A stretch of DNA of 64,000 bases from Chitinophagaceae bacterium (GCA_016704325.1 JADJAG010000004.1:496001-560000), one strand, 5' to 3'. Shown: positions 51,887 to 61,435, counted from the first letter of the stretch. The notes: generated from the letters alone by a model not told the origin. Numbers and translations: made by a program.

Positions 51887-53131
51887 TTAATCCATGCGCG
51901 CCTCAGCCGGTTTCATATAGCGTTTGAGTGTGGCAAATCCGGCAGCAACCAGGATACTCAATACGCTGAAAAAATAAAAGGTTGCATCAAAACCAAATCT
52001 TCCGGCAATGCCCAGTCCGACGGCCGGTGCAGCCATCAGTGAAATACCAAATGCAATAGAATACAATGCGGAATATTGGCCTTGTCTTTCCTTCAATGGC
52101 TGAGACAAAGAATGATTCATCATGAAAGGCATGGCCAGAATTTCAGACAGGGTGATTATGGCAATGTAAAAAACAGGCCAGATAATAAGACAATGTCCGG
52201 TAAGCAGCATGGCAAAGGCCATCGGTATACACAAGGTGCCGGCAATAATGAAACGGAAAGTGTTCTTCTCTTTTTGCAGCAGCGTAATCAATGGCAATTC
52301 AATAAGCACTACGAGGAAGCCATTCAATGCCAATATCCAACCGATTGTCGCTTCACTGTAGTTACATTGTGTGCTTAAGAATTGTGGAATAGATGCGACA
52401 ATCTGAAAGAAGCAGATGCCGTACAATGCAGTTAATAAAATAAAAATCAGGTAACGCCAATCACGATAGGCTGAAGTGCTGGAATCATTGAGTACCGTGT
52501 GGTCGTGTGATTTTCCATCAGGTGGACGCCCCTGCAATTTATACTTCACCAAAACAGCCGCAAATAATCCGGACAGACAGTCGATCACAAAAAGCCATTT
52601 ATAGCCGAGGTACAAAGCAACCAATCCTCCGGCCGCCGGACCAATGGTAAATCCGAGGTTAACCGCCAGCCGCACAAGAGAAATAGATCGCGTACGATTT
52701 TCAGGTTGGGTAAAGGAAGCAATTGCCGCGGCATTGGCCGGCCTGAACATATCAGCAGTGAATGAATAGGAAAAGATAATGCAGGCAATCAATATTCCAT
52801 TGGTAGCAACAAGCAATAACAATAATATAAGCGAACTGAACACCAGGGCAAACAGCATGATATCAAGATAGTTTCTGCGGTCCGTCAGCCATCCACCTGC
52901 ATAACTGCCCAGGATACTTCCGGCTCCGAAAAAACTCATGATGAGGCCTGCATCGCTGATTGAAAAATGTAACTCATTCGTCAGGTACAATGATGCAAAC
53001 AATAAAACCATGGAACCACTCCTGTTGATCAGCATGGCAATAGAAAGTATCCAGATATTTTTCTGAATTCCGGAGAAGGCTGCTTTGTACAATGAAAAAA
53101 CAGAGATCATCTGAGGTGGTGGAAGATGCAC
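51887..53131 (-). CDS. Major facilitator superfamily transporter
   Basis: 414 residues with about twelve hydrophobic segments, intact. The MFS loop 2-3 motif is present as GSYAGGWLTDRRNYLDIM. SFTADMFRPANAAAIASF and LVRLAVNLGFTIGPAAGG are typical of the drug:H+ antiporter-like sugar/drug exporter branch. No substrate can be named. There is no neighbouring regulator. Confidence 0.9.
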   Translation of the reverse strand: MHLPPPQMISVFSLYKAAFSGIQKNIWILSIAMLINRSGSMVLLFASLYLTNELHFSISDAGLIMSFFGAGSILGSYAGGWLTDRRNYLDIMLFALVFSSLILLLLLVATNGILIACIIFSYSFTADMFRPANAAAIASFTQPENRTRSISLVRLAVNLGFTIGPAAGGLVALYLGYKWLFVIDCLSGLFAAVLVKYKLQGRPPDGKSHDHTVLNDSSTSAYRDWRYLIFILLTALYGICFFQIVASIPQFLSTQCNYSEATIGWILALNGFLVVLIELPLITLLQKEKNTFRFIIAGTLCIPMAFAMLLTGHCLIIWPVFYIAIITLSEILAMPFMMNHSLSQPLKERQGQYSALYSIAFGISLMAAPAVGLGIAGRFGFDATFYFFSVLSILVAAGFATLKRYMKPAEARMD

Positions 53132-53139
53132 GAATGTAG

Positions 53140-53530
53140 TTAACTGTGATAATTAATACTCAATGGCAGGTACCTTAAATGCGGTTACCATGGATGAGGT
53201 GTGCCCTGAGCGAAGTCGAAGGGCGCAAAAATTTAGCACACTGCATCCGAAAATCCGGCGCTTCGGCTCCGCTCAGCGACCGGATTTTAACGACAATTGA
53301 GTATTGAGTACTAAGTTTGAGTAAGTGCGTAAAGAAGAGTAGTGATTACAGAATAACAAATGATCGGCTTCGCCGCAGCAATTTAACAATTTAACAATTT
53401 AGCAATTTAGCCATTTAACAATTTAACCCACCAACCATTGCTTGACCTCAAGAAAATTGATTGGTATAACACCGGAATTTTAATGAACTTTACTTAATAA
53501 GTATTAATCATCAAAATTTAAAACACTGAG
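53140..53530. other. Repeat-bearing gap
   Basis: No gene is seen. The stretch holds a hairpin with AAAATCCGG and CCGGATTTT arms (about 53252-53289), a short GCCCT/AGGGC hairpin (53201-53226, the ccctgagcgaagtcgaaggg type common in Bacteroidota), and the 8-bp tandem repeat listed separately. Confidence 0.6.
53379..53426. repeat. Tandem 8-bp repeat, six units
   Basis: Six consecutive units of CAATTTAA, with G or C variants in units 3 to 5. It is a simple-sequence tract likely to vary in copy number. It lies 105 bp upstream of the 41-codon frame at 53531. Confidence 0.85.
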
Positions 53531-53656
53531 ATGCCCAATTGGTTAAGAACATTGCTGGCAGGTTATGGTGCCTATAAATGGGGAGGAGGTTGTTTTGGAA
53601 CCATCCTTGTTTTCCTGGTGCTGTATTGGTTGTTGGGCTATGCCGGTTGCAGTTAA
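53531..53656 (+). CDS. Small membrane peptide, 41 residues
   Basis: An ATG at 53531 opens a 41-codon frame ending TAA at 53656. The product starts MPNWLRTLLAGYGAYKW, has a glycine/cysteine turn (GGGCFGT) and one strong membrane helix (ILVFLVLYWLLGY), and ends AGCS. The charged start, single helix and clean codon use make it look like a real small membrane protein. I cannot name a family. The next gene on the other strand ends 30 bp later. Confidence 0.6.
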   Translation: MPNWLRTLLAGYGAYKWGGGCFGTILVFLVLYWLLGYAGCS

Positions 53657-53686
53657 CCAGGTTAGTGAATACAACAAATTCTTTTT

Positions 53687-54925
53687 TTAAAACGGAGAGG
53701 CATTTACCACAGTATCTCCAATTGATTTCCACCAATTCGGATTTGGCCCCTGCACCGTTGTTAAAGCGCCGGCTCTTACTTTCGCCGCCATTACATTCAT
53801 GGTAAAAAAGCGAAGCAGGATATTTTGTACCCGGCTATCGCGCAGGAATAGTCCATGATAGTCGAGGCTGTCCGTCGGTTCGCTGAAAAGTCCTGTTTTA
53901 AATACTACCAATGTCTTCACTGAATCCTTGTGCGCTGTGGCGCTTTGCAACGGGACGGTTCCATCTCCCGTTTCTATCTTCACACTTCTTTTATCATCTA
54001 TTATCACAAAGTTGCTGATCTTGCCCTGCTCCTTGCGCACTTTTAATTGCGAGGCCGTATCATCACCTGAACCTGCAATCACAAGTATGCGGGTACGTAA
54101 TTCATCCGGTAGCTTCTGCAATGGAAAAAGTTTGCTTTTTCTGAATTCAGCCAGTTCTTTCAATCTTGCCTTGAAAATTTCGGGAATGTCGTCTCCGATA
54201 TTGGATTGCCATTGATTGGTTTGGGTAAGATCTACGTTTTTACCACTGTCTTCATACACCACTGACTGATCATACCAGGGAAGCAATTCGTAAACTGCAG
54301 GATACGTACGCACTACTTTACGTATGTCTTCATTACGCCCGAAAATACTGTTCAGAAAACTTTTTACTCCTCCGTCACCTTTAATCATATGTATCAATGC
54401 ATAAGGTGAACCCAAAAACGGCGGCGCAGTGATCACCGCTTTATCAATATCGTCGTAGTGGCCTTTCAGTTCACCCAGGTAACAACTGAAAAGTAATCCG
54501 CCCATGCTATGGGTCAGGAATCGAAACCCTTCCCATGGATCCTCTTTATTGGCTGCTAATTTTCTCTTCAGGTATTGGGTAAAATCATACAACCTTTTTC
54601 CGTTTACTGCATTCGAAAGCCGCCAGTCGTAGCCGAAAAGATAAATGGGACTGTAGTCTCCTGTTTCCTTTAGTTTATTGGCGAGGTTAATCACAGTGCG
54701 CTCATAAGGCAATCGTGCCATGTGATTGCGTTCAATGAGCGAACTGTTCTGTTCATCATATAGCGGATCCAATTGCAACCGGTCAGTAATATAAGGACCG
54801 GTTACTTTGGTGAATAAAGAAGTGCCAATACTGTCGTATGCATTCCATACAGAAGCAAAATCAAACGTATTTGCATTGGCCAGTGCCGTTGCTTCTATGC
54901 CTGGAATAAGGATGATGGGTTTCAT
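53687..54925 (-). CDS. LCAT-like alpha/beta hydrolase
   Basis: 412 residues, intact. The lecithin:cholesterol acyltransferase pattern is clear: IILIPGIEATAL at the N-terminus, LFGYDWRLS at 96-104, nucleophile Ser140 in THSMGG, and the late GDGTVPLQSA and YHGLFLRD segments carrying the likely acid and histidine. There is no signal peptide, so it acts in the cytoplasm unless exported by another route. It is probably a lipase/acyltransferase; the natural lipid is unknown. Confidence 0.88.
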   Translation of the reverse strand: MKPIILIPGIEATALANANTFDFASVWNAYDSIGTSLFTKVTGPYITDRLQLDPLYDEQNSSLIERNHMARLPYERTVINLANKLKETGDYSPIYLFGYDWRLSNAVNGKRLYDFTQYLKRKLAANKEDPWEGFRFLTHSMGGLLFSCYLGELKGHYDDIDKAVITAPPFLGSPYALIHMIKGDGGVKSFLNSIFGRNEDIRKVVRTYPAVYELLPWYDQSVVYEDSGKNVDLTQTNQWQSNIGDDIPEIFKARLKELAEFRKSKLFPLQKLPDELRTRILVIAGSGDDTASQLKVRKEQGKISNFVIIDDKRSVKIETGDGTVPLQSATAHKDSVKTLVVFKTGLFSEPTDSLDYHGLFLRDSRVQNILLRFFTMNVMAAKVRAGALTTVQGPNPNWWKSIGDTVVNASPF

Positions 54926-55052
54926 AACTGGTATGATTAAAAGTCAAACGAATATACCAATTGTTGGATTTCCACTCGCTTAAATTCCTGTATGATTGCT
55001 TATTGATTGTATAGTTGGAGTTTATTTCAAAAGGTGTTTATGGAAACTAGAA

Positions 55053-56189
55053 TCAACCCGGCTGCATTTTTCTTCCGAGCCTGAATTTTCCGATATCAAA
55101 ACTCAGTTTTTCTTCCAATGCCATCTCAGACAGAATTTTTCCGATCGCACTCGAAAACTTAAAGCCATGGCCTGAGCATGCGCTGGCAATAATGATATTC
55201 CGGTTATCCGGATGATAGTCAATGATAAAATGCTCATCGGGTGTGTTGGTGTACATGCATACTGCCGATGAACGGTAATGAAGCTCCGAATCAAAATGGT
55301 TTTTAGCTAAAGCAGTGATTTCAATGACTTCTTGCTTGCTGACTTTCCGGTTGATCGTATCTGCAGTGGCCGCTGTTCCCCTGTGATGAATGGCGATTTT
55401 GACACCATTTCCCAAATCAGGAAAGCCATAGAAGAGGTGATTGGGTTTATACTCCCAGATAAAGACAGGAAAATTTTCTGGCATAAATCTTTTGTCTGAA
55501 GCATTGAGACTGGTAAACCAGAAAAGCACCTGTCTTTTTACTTCCAGGGGCAGCTTAACTTCAGGAATTACTGCAGTAATCCAGGCACCGGCTGACACAA
55601 TTACTTTCCGCGCCTTATAAGCAGCGCTGGTGGTAGTTATGGTTATTGCATCCGGTGCTTGCTGAAGTTGTGTTACTGTTTCATTAAACTGTAAGCTGAC
55701 ATTCGGCTTACGTGATAATGTAAGTTGCGCGCGAATGCATGCTGCAGGAAATAAAATACCTGCAAATTTTTCATAAAGGGCTACCATGTCCTTACCGGGC
55801 AAAAAGGCACGGAATCTTTTTTTAATTGCCTGGTTATCCAGGTAGTCATATGCAATTCCATATGTGGCGGCGCTTGCAGCAGCACCACTGAATACTTTAT
55901 TGTTCTTGTCACTAATCATTAAACCACCTGTTTGCAGAAAAAGCTTTTTACCTGATTCCTGTTCCAACTGATTCCAAAGTGCATAGGCCTGCCTTACCAG
56001 AGGCACATACATCGGGTGTTCAAAATAGGCTTCGCGGATTATCCTGCTTTCACCATGTGAGGAACCGAGTGAGTGTGGTGGGGCATACCGATCGAGTACG
56101 AGAATCTTTTTCCCTGATTTGGCAAGGTGGTAGGCAGCAGCACTGCCCATGGCGCCGGCACCGATTACAGCTATGTCATATTGTTTCAA
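55053..56189 (-). CDS. solA: FAD-dependent N-methyl amino acid oxidase (SolA/monomeric sarcosine oxidase type)
   Basis: 378 residues, intact. It oxidatively demethylates N-methyl amino acids (N-methyltryptophan or sarcosine) to the free amine with formaldehyde and H2O2. The dinucleotide-binding motif is DIAVIGAGAMGSAAAYHLA, followed by DRYAPPHSLGSSHGESRIIREAY, which is diagnostic for the SolA/MSOX group. The C-terminal CMYTNTPDEHFIIDYHP and ACSGHGFKFSSAIG hold the flavin-attachment and active-site region. In MSOX/SolA the covalent flavin is on the cysteine of the ACSGHGFK motif, present here. The substrate preference cannot be fixed. Confidence 0.9.
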   Translation of the reverse strand: MKQYDIAVIGAGAMGSAAAYHLAKSGKKILVLDRYAPPHSLGSSHGESRIIREAYFEHPMYVPLVRQAYALWNQLEQESGKKLFLQTGGLMISDKNNKVFSGAAASAATYGIAYDYLDNQAIKKRFRAFLPGKDMVALYEKFAGILFPAACIRAQLTLSRKPNVSLQFNETVTQLQQAPDAITITTTSAAYKARKVIVSAGAWITAVIPEVKLPLEVKRQVLFWFTSLNASDKRFMPENFPVFIWEYKPNHLFYGFPDLGNGVKIAIHHRGTAATADTINRKVSKQEVIEITALAKNHFDSELHYRSSAVCMYTNTPDEHFIIDYHPDNRNIIIASACSGHGFKFSSAIGKILSEMALEEKLSFDIGKFRLGRKMQPG

Positions 56190-56384
56190 CGCAACCGTAT
56201 TTTTTACTTACCAGGAATCAGGAGCAAAGATTGAACATTCGGCAAAACAATCAACTTTTTATAAGACTAATTGTCGTACTCTTTTTCAATGGAAGGTAAG
56301 GAATGCAGCATGGCCGGATGAGATCGGATTGTTATCGGATTATACTTAAGAAAATAGTGCTGTATAGCTGCGGGCAGCAAATGC

Positions 56385-58685
56385 TCATCGCAACAAGATC
56401 ACACTACCGGACTTATCCAATGTGCTGCCATCCAGGAATTCGGCTTTCATATAATAGACATAGATACCTATCTCTGCTTCTGTACCGTTGGCTTTTCCAT
56501 CCCATCCCAATTCAGGGTCATCGGTTTGAAAAACTATTTTTCCCCAACGGTTAAAAATGGCAAAATCAAGTGATTGAACATTCAGCAAGTGCGGAAGGAA
56601 CAAGTCATTGATTCCGTCATTGTTAGGCGTAAAGGCATTGGGTGGAGCGAGAATATTCGGCGACTCCGGTATCACCACGCTGTCAACACGGATGCAGCCA
56701 TTTGAATCCCTAACCGTTATAAAGTAGGTGCCTGCTGATAATCCGGTGGCTGTGGCGGTAAATTGTGGTGGCTGTGAACTCCAGACATAAGAATACGGCG
56801 TATTACCACCGGCAGTAATTACGGTTGCAGTCGCATCACCGGCCTGCCATTGCGATAAAGGTGTTGAAGTGGTAAGTATGGCCATCGTATCCGGATCGGT
56901 GATGGTGAATTGCACGGTATCCAAACATCCGTTTGCATCTTCACAATAGACGGAATAATTGCCGGGACCTAGGTTGCTTACAAAAGAAGTATCCTCAAAT
57001 GAAGCCGTACCCCAATCAAATGAATAAGGTGCTGTTCCGGATAACGGGAGCAGCATTGCTGAAGCATCTTGTTCGCCATGGCAGGTGATGCCGGTGATGG
57101 TAGTTGTTTGAATAAGTGACGGATGCACCACCAGGTTGGTGATGACGATGGTATCACAGGCCGTTGCTGAAAACAGGCTGTCTTCATAAATCCCCGGCAA
57201 ACTGACGATGCCGCCTCCCGGTAATTGATAAAATGTGCCGTCACAAATGGCAGTATCCACATTCAATATAATTACAGGTATGAGTGTAAGATCAGTAACG
57301 ACAATGCTATCACAACCAACAGAAGAGAGGAGGGTATCAGTATAAATGCCGGCTGAGTCGGTCATGTTGCCGGATGGTAAAAGGTAAGAGTCACCATCGC
57401 AAATGGTAACCGGAACATTTACGGTAAAGACCGGCAGTATCGTTAATGTGGTAATCAATATGCTGTCGCATCCGGTAGATGCTAAAAGTGTATCCTGGTA
57501 AATACCTGCAGTGTCTGTTGAAGAACCATCAGGCAAAGTATAGGTGGTGCCGGGGCAGATAGCCGCAACGATATTTTGCTGGTTTACCGGCACTACGGCC
57601 AGGTCGGTGGAAATGATCAGGCTGTCGCAACTGTTTTGTGCGAGGAGGGTATCTGCATAAATTCCGGCAATGGTTGCGAATGTTCCATCAGGCAACAGGT
57701 AGCTGTCGCCTTCACAAATGGTTGCAAAAGTCTGTTGCAGGATTGGTGGATTCAGTATATTGATTTCCACCAGGCTGTCTACAACACATCCTTCCGTTGA
57801 TTTTACATATACAGTATAAAATCCGGCTGCAAGGTTTGGGAAGAAAGGATCTGTTTGAAAATTGACACCATCAATGGAATATTCAATGTTTGCATTGCTG
57901 GCAAAAAGTGTAATGCTGCCATCAACAATGGCATTGCAGGTAGCATCTGTTATGGTAACATCATCTATTGCAATGGGGTCGTTCACAACTGTTTCCACAG
58001 CGAATTGCGGATTGCCCACTGCAATGCCATCGAAAGCCGCATTGCCCTGGACATTAATGAAATCGTTATCGAATTTGTAATAGGCCAACAATCCTGCCTG
58101 TGTTCCGGGAGAGGGCAGGTCAAGCATATTGGCTTTTAATTCGGTTTCTGTGCGGCAGACATTCCAGATGCGCACTTCATCCAGTTTGCCAAAAAACTGT
58201 TCTGACTGACTCGTAGCCTGTGCACCAACTGCTGCCTGCAAATTGTTTTGAAACATATTGCCATAGAATGGGAGCTCTATTACCAGGCATCCGTCTACAT
58301 AGTAGCGAACAAAGCTTCCATTGTAGGTGCCTGCGATGTGGTACCATTGTCCCACTACCAGAGCAAAGGGATTCGTCATTTGTATAAACTGCGTGGCACC
58401 GCCGGTGCCGCTTACATAAGTAGTCAGCTCAAAAGTCAGCGGACGCAACAGGTAATTTACATTAAATGGATTGGTGTGTTTACTTACAACATCATTGCCG
58501 CCGGGATTGCCGTTCCATTTAATCAGGGCCTCTACGGTTATTTGAGTTCCCGCAATATCCAGGTCTCCGATTTTAACAAAGTTGGTTGCGGAAGGCAGGT
58601 CGAGTACCTGAGCTGACCCGTACTTCATCAACAGAAGAAGTATAAGGATGATACTGCTCTTAAGTATATTGATTCGCTTGTTCAG
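56385..58685 (-). CDS. LamG, SprB-type and Ig-like repeat protein with gliding-type (type B) C-terminus
   Basis: About 766 residues. A LamG/concanavalin-like domain opens it (FVKIGDLDIAGTQITVEALIKW; WYHIAGTYNGSFVRYYVDG; KLDEVRIWNVCRTETEL). SprB-type repeats (GFYTVYVKSTEGCVVDS; GNYSVYCEDANGCLD; GTYFITVRDSNGCI) and four cysteine-pair repeats (TICEGDSYLLPDG...CDSLIIS) follow, ending with the type B C-terminus (PPNAFTPNNDGINDLFLP; IFNRWGKIVFQ). The signal peptide (NKRINILKSSIILILLLLMKYGSAQ) is in frame, but the only start before the upstream stop is CTG at 58685; TTG 58631 would remove it. Confidence 0.88.
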   Translation of the reverse strand: MNKRINILKSSIILILLLLMKYGSAQVLDLPSATNFVKIGDLDIAGTQITVEALIKWNGNPGGNDVVSKHTNPFNVNYLLRPLTFELTTYVSGTGGATQFIQMTNPFALVVGQWYHIAGTYNGSFVRYYVDGCLVIELPFYGNMFQNNLQAAVGAQATSQSEQFFGKLDEVRIWNVCRTETELKANMLDLPSPGTQAGLLAYYKFDNDFINVQGNAAFDGIAVGNPQFAVETVVNDPIAIDDVTITDATCNAIVDGSITLFASNANIEYSIDGVNFQTDPFFPNLAAGFYTVYVKSTEGCVVDSLVEINILNPPILQQTFATICEGDSYLLPDGTFATIAGIYADTLLAQNSCDSLIISTDLAVVPVNQQNIVAAICPGTTYTLPDGSSTDTAGIYQDTLLASTGCDSILITTLTILPVFTVNVPVTICDGDSYLLPSGNMTDSAGIYTDTLLSSVGCDSIVVTDLTLIPVIILNVDTAICDGTFYQLPGGGIVSLPGIYEDSLFSATACDTIVITNLVVHPSLIQTTTITGITCHGEQDASAMLLPLSGTAPYSFDWGTASFEDTSFVSNLGPGNYSVYCEDANGCLDTVQFTITDPDTMAILTTSTPLSQWQAGDATATVITAGGNTPYSYVWSSQPPQFTATATGLSAGTYFITVRDSNGCIRVDSVVIPESPNILAPPNAFTPNNDGINDLFLPHLLNVQSLDFAIFNRWGKIVFQTDDPELGWDGKANGTEAEIGIYVYYMKAEFLDGSTLDKSGSVILLR

Positions 58686-58782
58686 GGTGAAGATCAGGTT
58701 GTGTTATTGCTTCAAAAGAAGGAAAAAAAGGAAGGGCGAAAGTAGTGATTTTTGGGGTATTGGTGAATGTGATTTTGGGAAA

Positions 58783-59184
58783 GGGTGTACGACAATTTGG
58801 TTATTGAAAATTGTGTGTTCAATATTGATTCGTCATTACGAGGTGAAACGACGAAGCAATCCCCACCACGAAGCGTCATTGCGAGGAGGAACGACGAAGC
58901 AATCCCCATGTTCTACTATACTACTAATTGGTTCTAATCAGGGGATTGCTTCATCCCGCCATTGGGACTTTGATAATTCAAACATTGTATTGGCGGGATT
59001 CGCAATGACGGTTAATCAATGCGTTGTTGCATGGTGAAACAAAGAAGCAATCCCACCACAAAGATGCCAAGTTGCCAAAAAATAAAATCACTGATTATCC
59101 TCCGCTTCTTCTTGGCGACTTAGCGTTAAATAAAATCCTTCGAGTATGGTATCATTAATACCAATATAGATTTGTCGTACACCT
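58783..59184. repeat. Composite repeat island between GGGTGTACGAC termini
   Basis: The left end GGGTGTACGACAA and the right end TTTGTCGTACACC match the termini of the 17525 and 48940 elements, but the inside differs. It holds two direct copies of a CGTCATTRCGAGG...GACGAAGCAATCCCC unit (58831-58866 and 58874-58907) and two inverted partial copies (ggggattgcttc near 58940; gcgggattcgcaatgacg near 58993). The CTTGGCGACTTAGCG unit also occurs near 59114. It looks like other dispersed repeats nested in, or captured by, the MITE-like element. No gene is credible in 58686-59486. Confidence 0.65.
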
Positions 59185-59255
59185 TTGGGAAGACTGCAAA
59201 CGTATTTCCCGTATGAAATCATTCACACAGGTTTTACTACAACCTTCCACAAACG

Positions 59256-59407
59256 CGTCATCCTGAGGAAATAATTCCGCGAAGCGAAAAAACAACGCAA
59301 GATGAACCAGATTACTCTTCACGCTGGGCTGGTTCATCAGTAACTTGTTTCAGGATCTCTAAATTGAATCAGAGATGCCGATCCGCCACTGGCGCGACGG
59401 CATGACG
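59256..59407. repeat. Inverted-end repeat of the CGTCATCCTGAGG type
   Basis: It begins CGTCATCCTGAGG and ends CATGACG, with an internal CAGGATCTCTAAATT/AATCAGAGATGCC hairpin. Such GTCATCCTGAG...AGGATC elements are frequent intergenic repeats in Bacteroidota. A single copy in this window means the limits are approximate. Confidence 0.45.
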
Positions 59408-59486
59408 TTTCGAATGGATATTGTATAATAGTCAAACAACTATTTCCGAAAAGACTCATCTTTTCAGTATAGCTATAGCAACAAAA

Positions 59487-59515
59487 AACCCAACCACTAA
59501 AAGAATGGTTGGGTT
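59487..59515 (-). terminator. Hairpin terminator after the arylsulfotransferase-like gene
   Basis: A perfect 10-bp stem AACCCAACCA/TGGTTGGGTT with a 9-nt loop. An A6 tract precedes it on the plus strand (U tract for the minus transcript), 21 bp beyond the stop at 59537. Confidence 0.85.
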
Positions 59516-59536
59516 CTGAAGTATTAAGAATTCATG

Positions 59537-61435
59537 TTATTGAATAATCAACCGCTTTTCCATTTTTGTTTTGCCGGCAGCAATGTCAAGAATATAAATT
59601 CCCTTATGCAAAGCAGTCAGATCGAGTGAAAGGGTGTTGATGCCTGCATGCAGTTTTTCTGTTTTGGTAAATACCTTTTGTCCCAGCAAATTCAATACTG
59701 AAATGGTCGCTTTTTCTGCTACAGGAATATCAGCCGTCACCGTAATCATTCCATTGCCCGGATTCGGAAATACCTGCATCTTATTATCACTTGCATCAAT
59801 ATCGCCGATACCTACATTCGGATCCCATTCAGTTTTATAAAGCCGGTAAGTGAATTCAGTAGAATCTTTAAATCGGAATTCCCATACTATATTTTTGTTT
59901 GCATCAATTTCAGTTCCGTTAGGTAATCCTTGCTTATCAGGCAAGCCATAACCAATTATGGTATTGCCATTCGGCAAACGGTGTACACTTCCCTGGTTAC
60001 GTGTATACATATTAAAGCCGTTTACCTGCGGATGGGTATAAAACCAGGTGCAACTTGCTGTCAGATTTGTTTCGTCAAGAATGTATTCTTTAGGCTGAGA
60101 ACGTTGATTAGGTGAAGGCTGTGAGTTACCATTGTCAAACATCAGGATATGGCCATTGTCAATGCGGTGCACATTATGCTGATGGCTGAATCCGCCATTG
60201 GGATCATTGGTAGTGGTGATCTCATTGTATGTAGATTTAAGTCCACCCCACTGCCATACGATACTTCCATTACTTGGATTTACTTTTACAATGCGGTCCA
60301 TATTTCTTAATGAAACAATCAGCTTGCCGTCTGTATCCTTAAATATTGAATTGATATGCCAGGGATCAACAGTATTGGTACCAAGACTGATATCGGGAGT
60401 TGCTTCATTTACCTCAAAATGATCATCTGTACGCCATTCAAAAATCACGTTGTTATTGGCATCCAATTCCTGTATCCACGATACATTAACAGTTGCACTC
60501 GGGCTACCTCCAAAAGGTTCCAGGTTCCAGCCGCCTTGCCAATCATAGATGCTGAACCATTTGGTGCCATCCGGGAAAAACAAATGCTCATGCTGGCTGG
60601 GTGCCAAACCGTTTTTGCAATAGATTTCTCCAGTTTCATTGTATGCTGAATCCAAAACGATCACGCCGGTATCCACATTTGGATTCAGTCGTAATGCTGT
60701 CAGATCTCCATTCAGGTTTACCTGGAAGTTGGATCCGTCATATACGGATGGACGATAAAAAATAGAATCAGCATCGTGGGTCATAATTCCATATCCTATA
60801 CCTGAAGAGGTAGTAGGCGATGCGCCACTGTTTCTGTGGAAGAACAATTCACCCGGTGCAATAGATGCAGTATTGTTAGTGTAAATGTTGATGAACTTAA
60901 AGGTATTGTCGCGGTTAGTAGAATTGTCATAAGGTACATAAACAGACTCCCTGGGCTCATTCAACGGATAACCTCCATCATCATGTGTTGCGAGGTATTC
61001 TTCCAATTGTTGTTTGGCTTCAGGTGTCATTTCATTACGAATCCCAAAACTGTAGCTGGTACCTGTTAGCACTTGCCCGGTAAGCGTTTTTAATCCATCC
61101 TTTACAGTTACGTTTACGGTTTCTCCATAAGCAAATTTAGTTGCAGGAGATATGCAGACAGTTTTTCCATCCGTTGAAAGCACTACGATTGCGGGAACGA
61201 TTCCGCTTTGTGAGCCGCTAATAATGATCTTGTCTGCAGTTACGGAAGTTTCATCCATTAAAGCTCCGTTTCGAACAATCAGGTTTGCCTGGCGGAAGTT
61301 ATTGAGTGAGCCGTTGCCGGGCCAGATATATTCAAATTGAGCCCAGGCTGTGGAAGCAGAAAATGCCAGTAACGCAATGAGCGCTAAAAGGACGGAAGTA
61401 ATTTTTTTCAAAGTAGTTGGATTTATTTTAAGCAT
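59537..61435 (-). CDS. Arylsulfotransferase (ASST)-like protein with T9SS domain
   Basis: 632 residues, intact. A signal peptide (MLKINPTTLKKITSVLLALIALLAFSASTAWAQ) and an Ig-like N-terminus (GNGSLNNFRQANLIVRNGALM) precede a six-blade propeller of the arylsulfotransferase type (DPWHINSIFKDTDGKLIVSL; GSIVWQWGG; FSHQHNVHRIDNGHILMFDNG; SVHRLPNGNTIIGYG). A type A sorting domain ends it (QVFPNPGNGMITVTA to HKGIYILDI). ASST enzymes move sulfate between phenols. Histidines are present in the expected HQHNVHR region, but I cannot verify the catalytic one. Export by T9SS rather than a periplasmic location is inferred from the sorting domain. Confidence 0.87.
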   Translation of the reverse strand: MLKINPTTLKKITSVLLALIALLAFSASTAWAQFEYIWPGNGSLNNFRQANLIVRNGALMDETSVTADKIIISGSQSGIVPAIVVLSTDGKTVCISPATKFAYGETVNVTVKDGLKTLTGQVLTGTSYSFGIRNEMTPEAKQQLEEYLATHDDGGYPLNEPRESVYVPYDNSTNRDNTFKFINIYTNNTASIAPGELFFHRNSGASPTTSSGIGYGIMTHDADSIFYRPSVYDGSNFQVNLNGDLTALRLNPNVDTGVIVLDSAYNETGEIYCKNGLAPSQHEHLFFPDGTKWFSIYDWQGGWNLEPFGGSPSATVNVSWIQELDANNNVIFEWRTDDHFEVNEATPDISLGTNTVDPWHINSIFKDTDGKLIVSLRNMDRIVKVNPSNGSIVWQWGGLKSTYNEITTTNDPNGGFSHQHNVHRIDNGHILMFDNGNSQPSPNQRSQPKEYILDETNLTASCTWFYTHPQVNGFNMYTRNQGSVHRLPNGNTIIGYGLPDKQGLPNGTEIDANKNIVWEFRFKDSTEFTYRLYKTEWDPNVGIGDIDASDNKMQVFPNPGNGMITVTADIPVAEKATISVLNLLGQKVFTKTEKLHAGINTLSLDLTALHKGIYILDIAAGKTKMEKRLIIQ

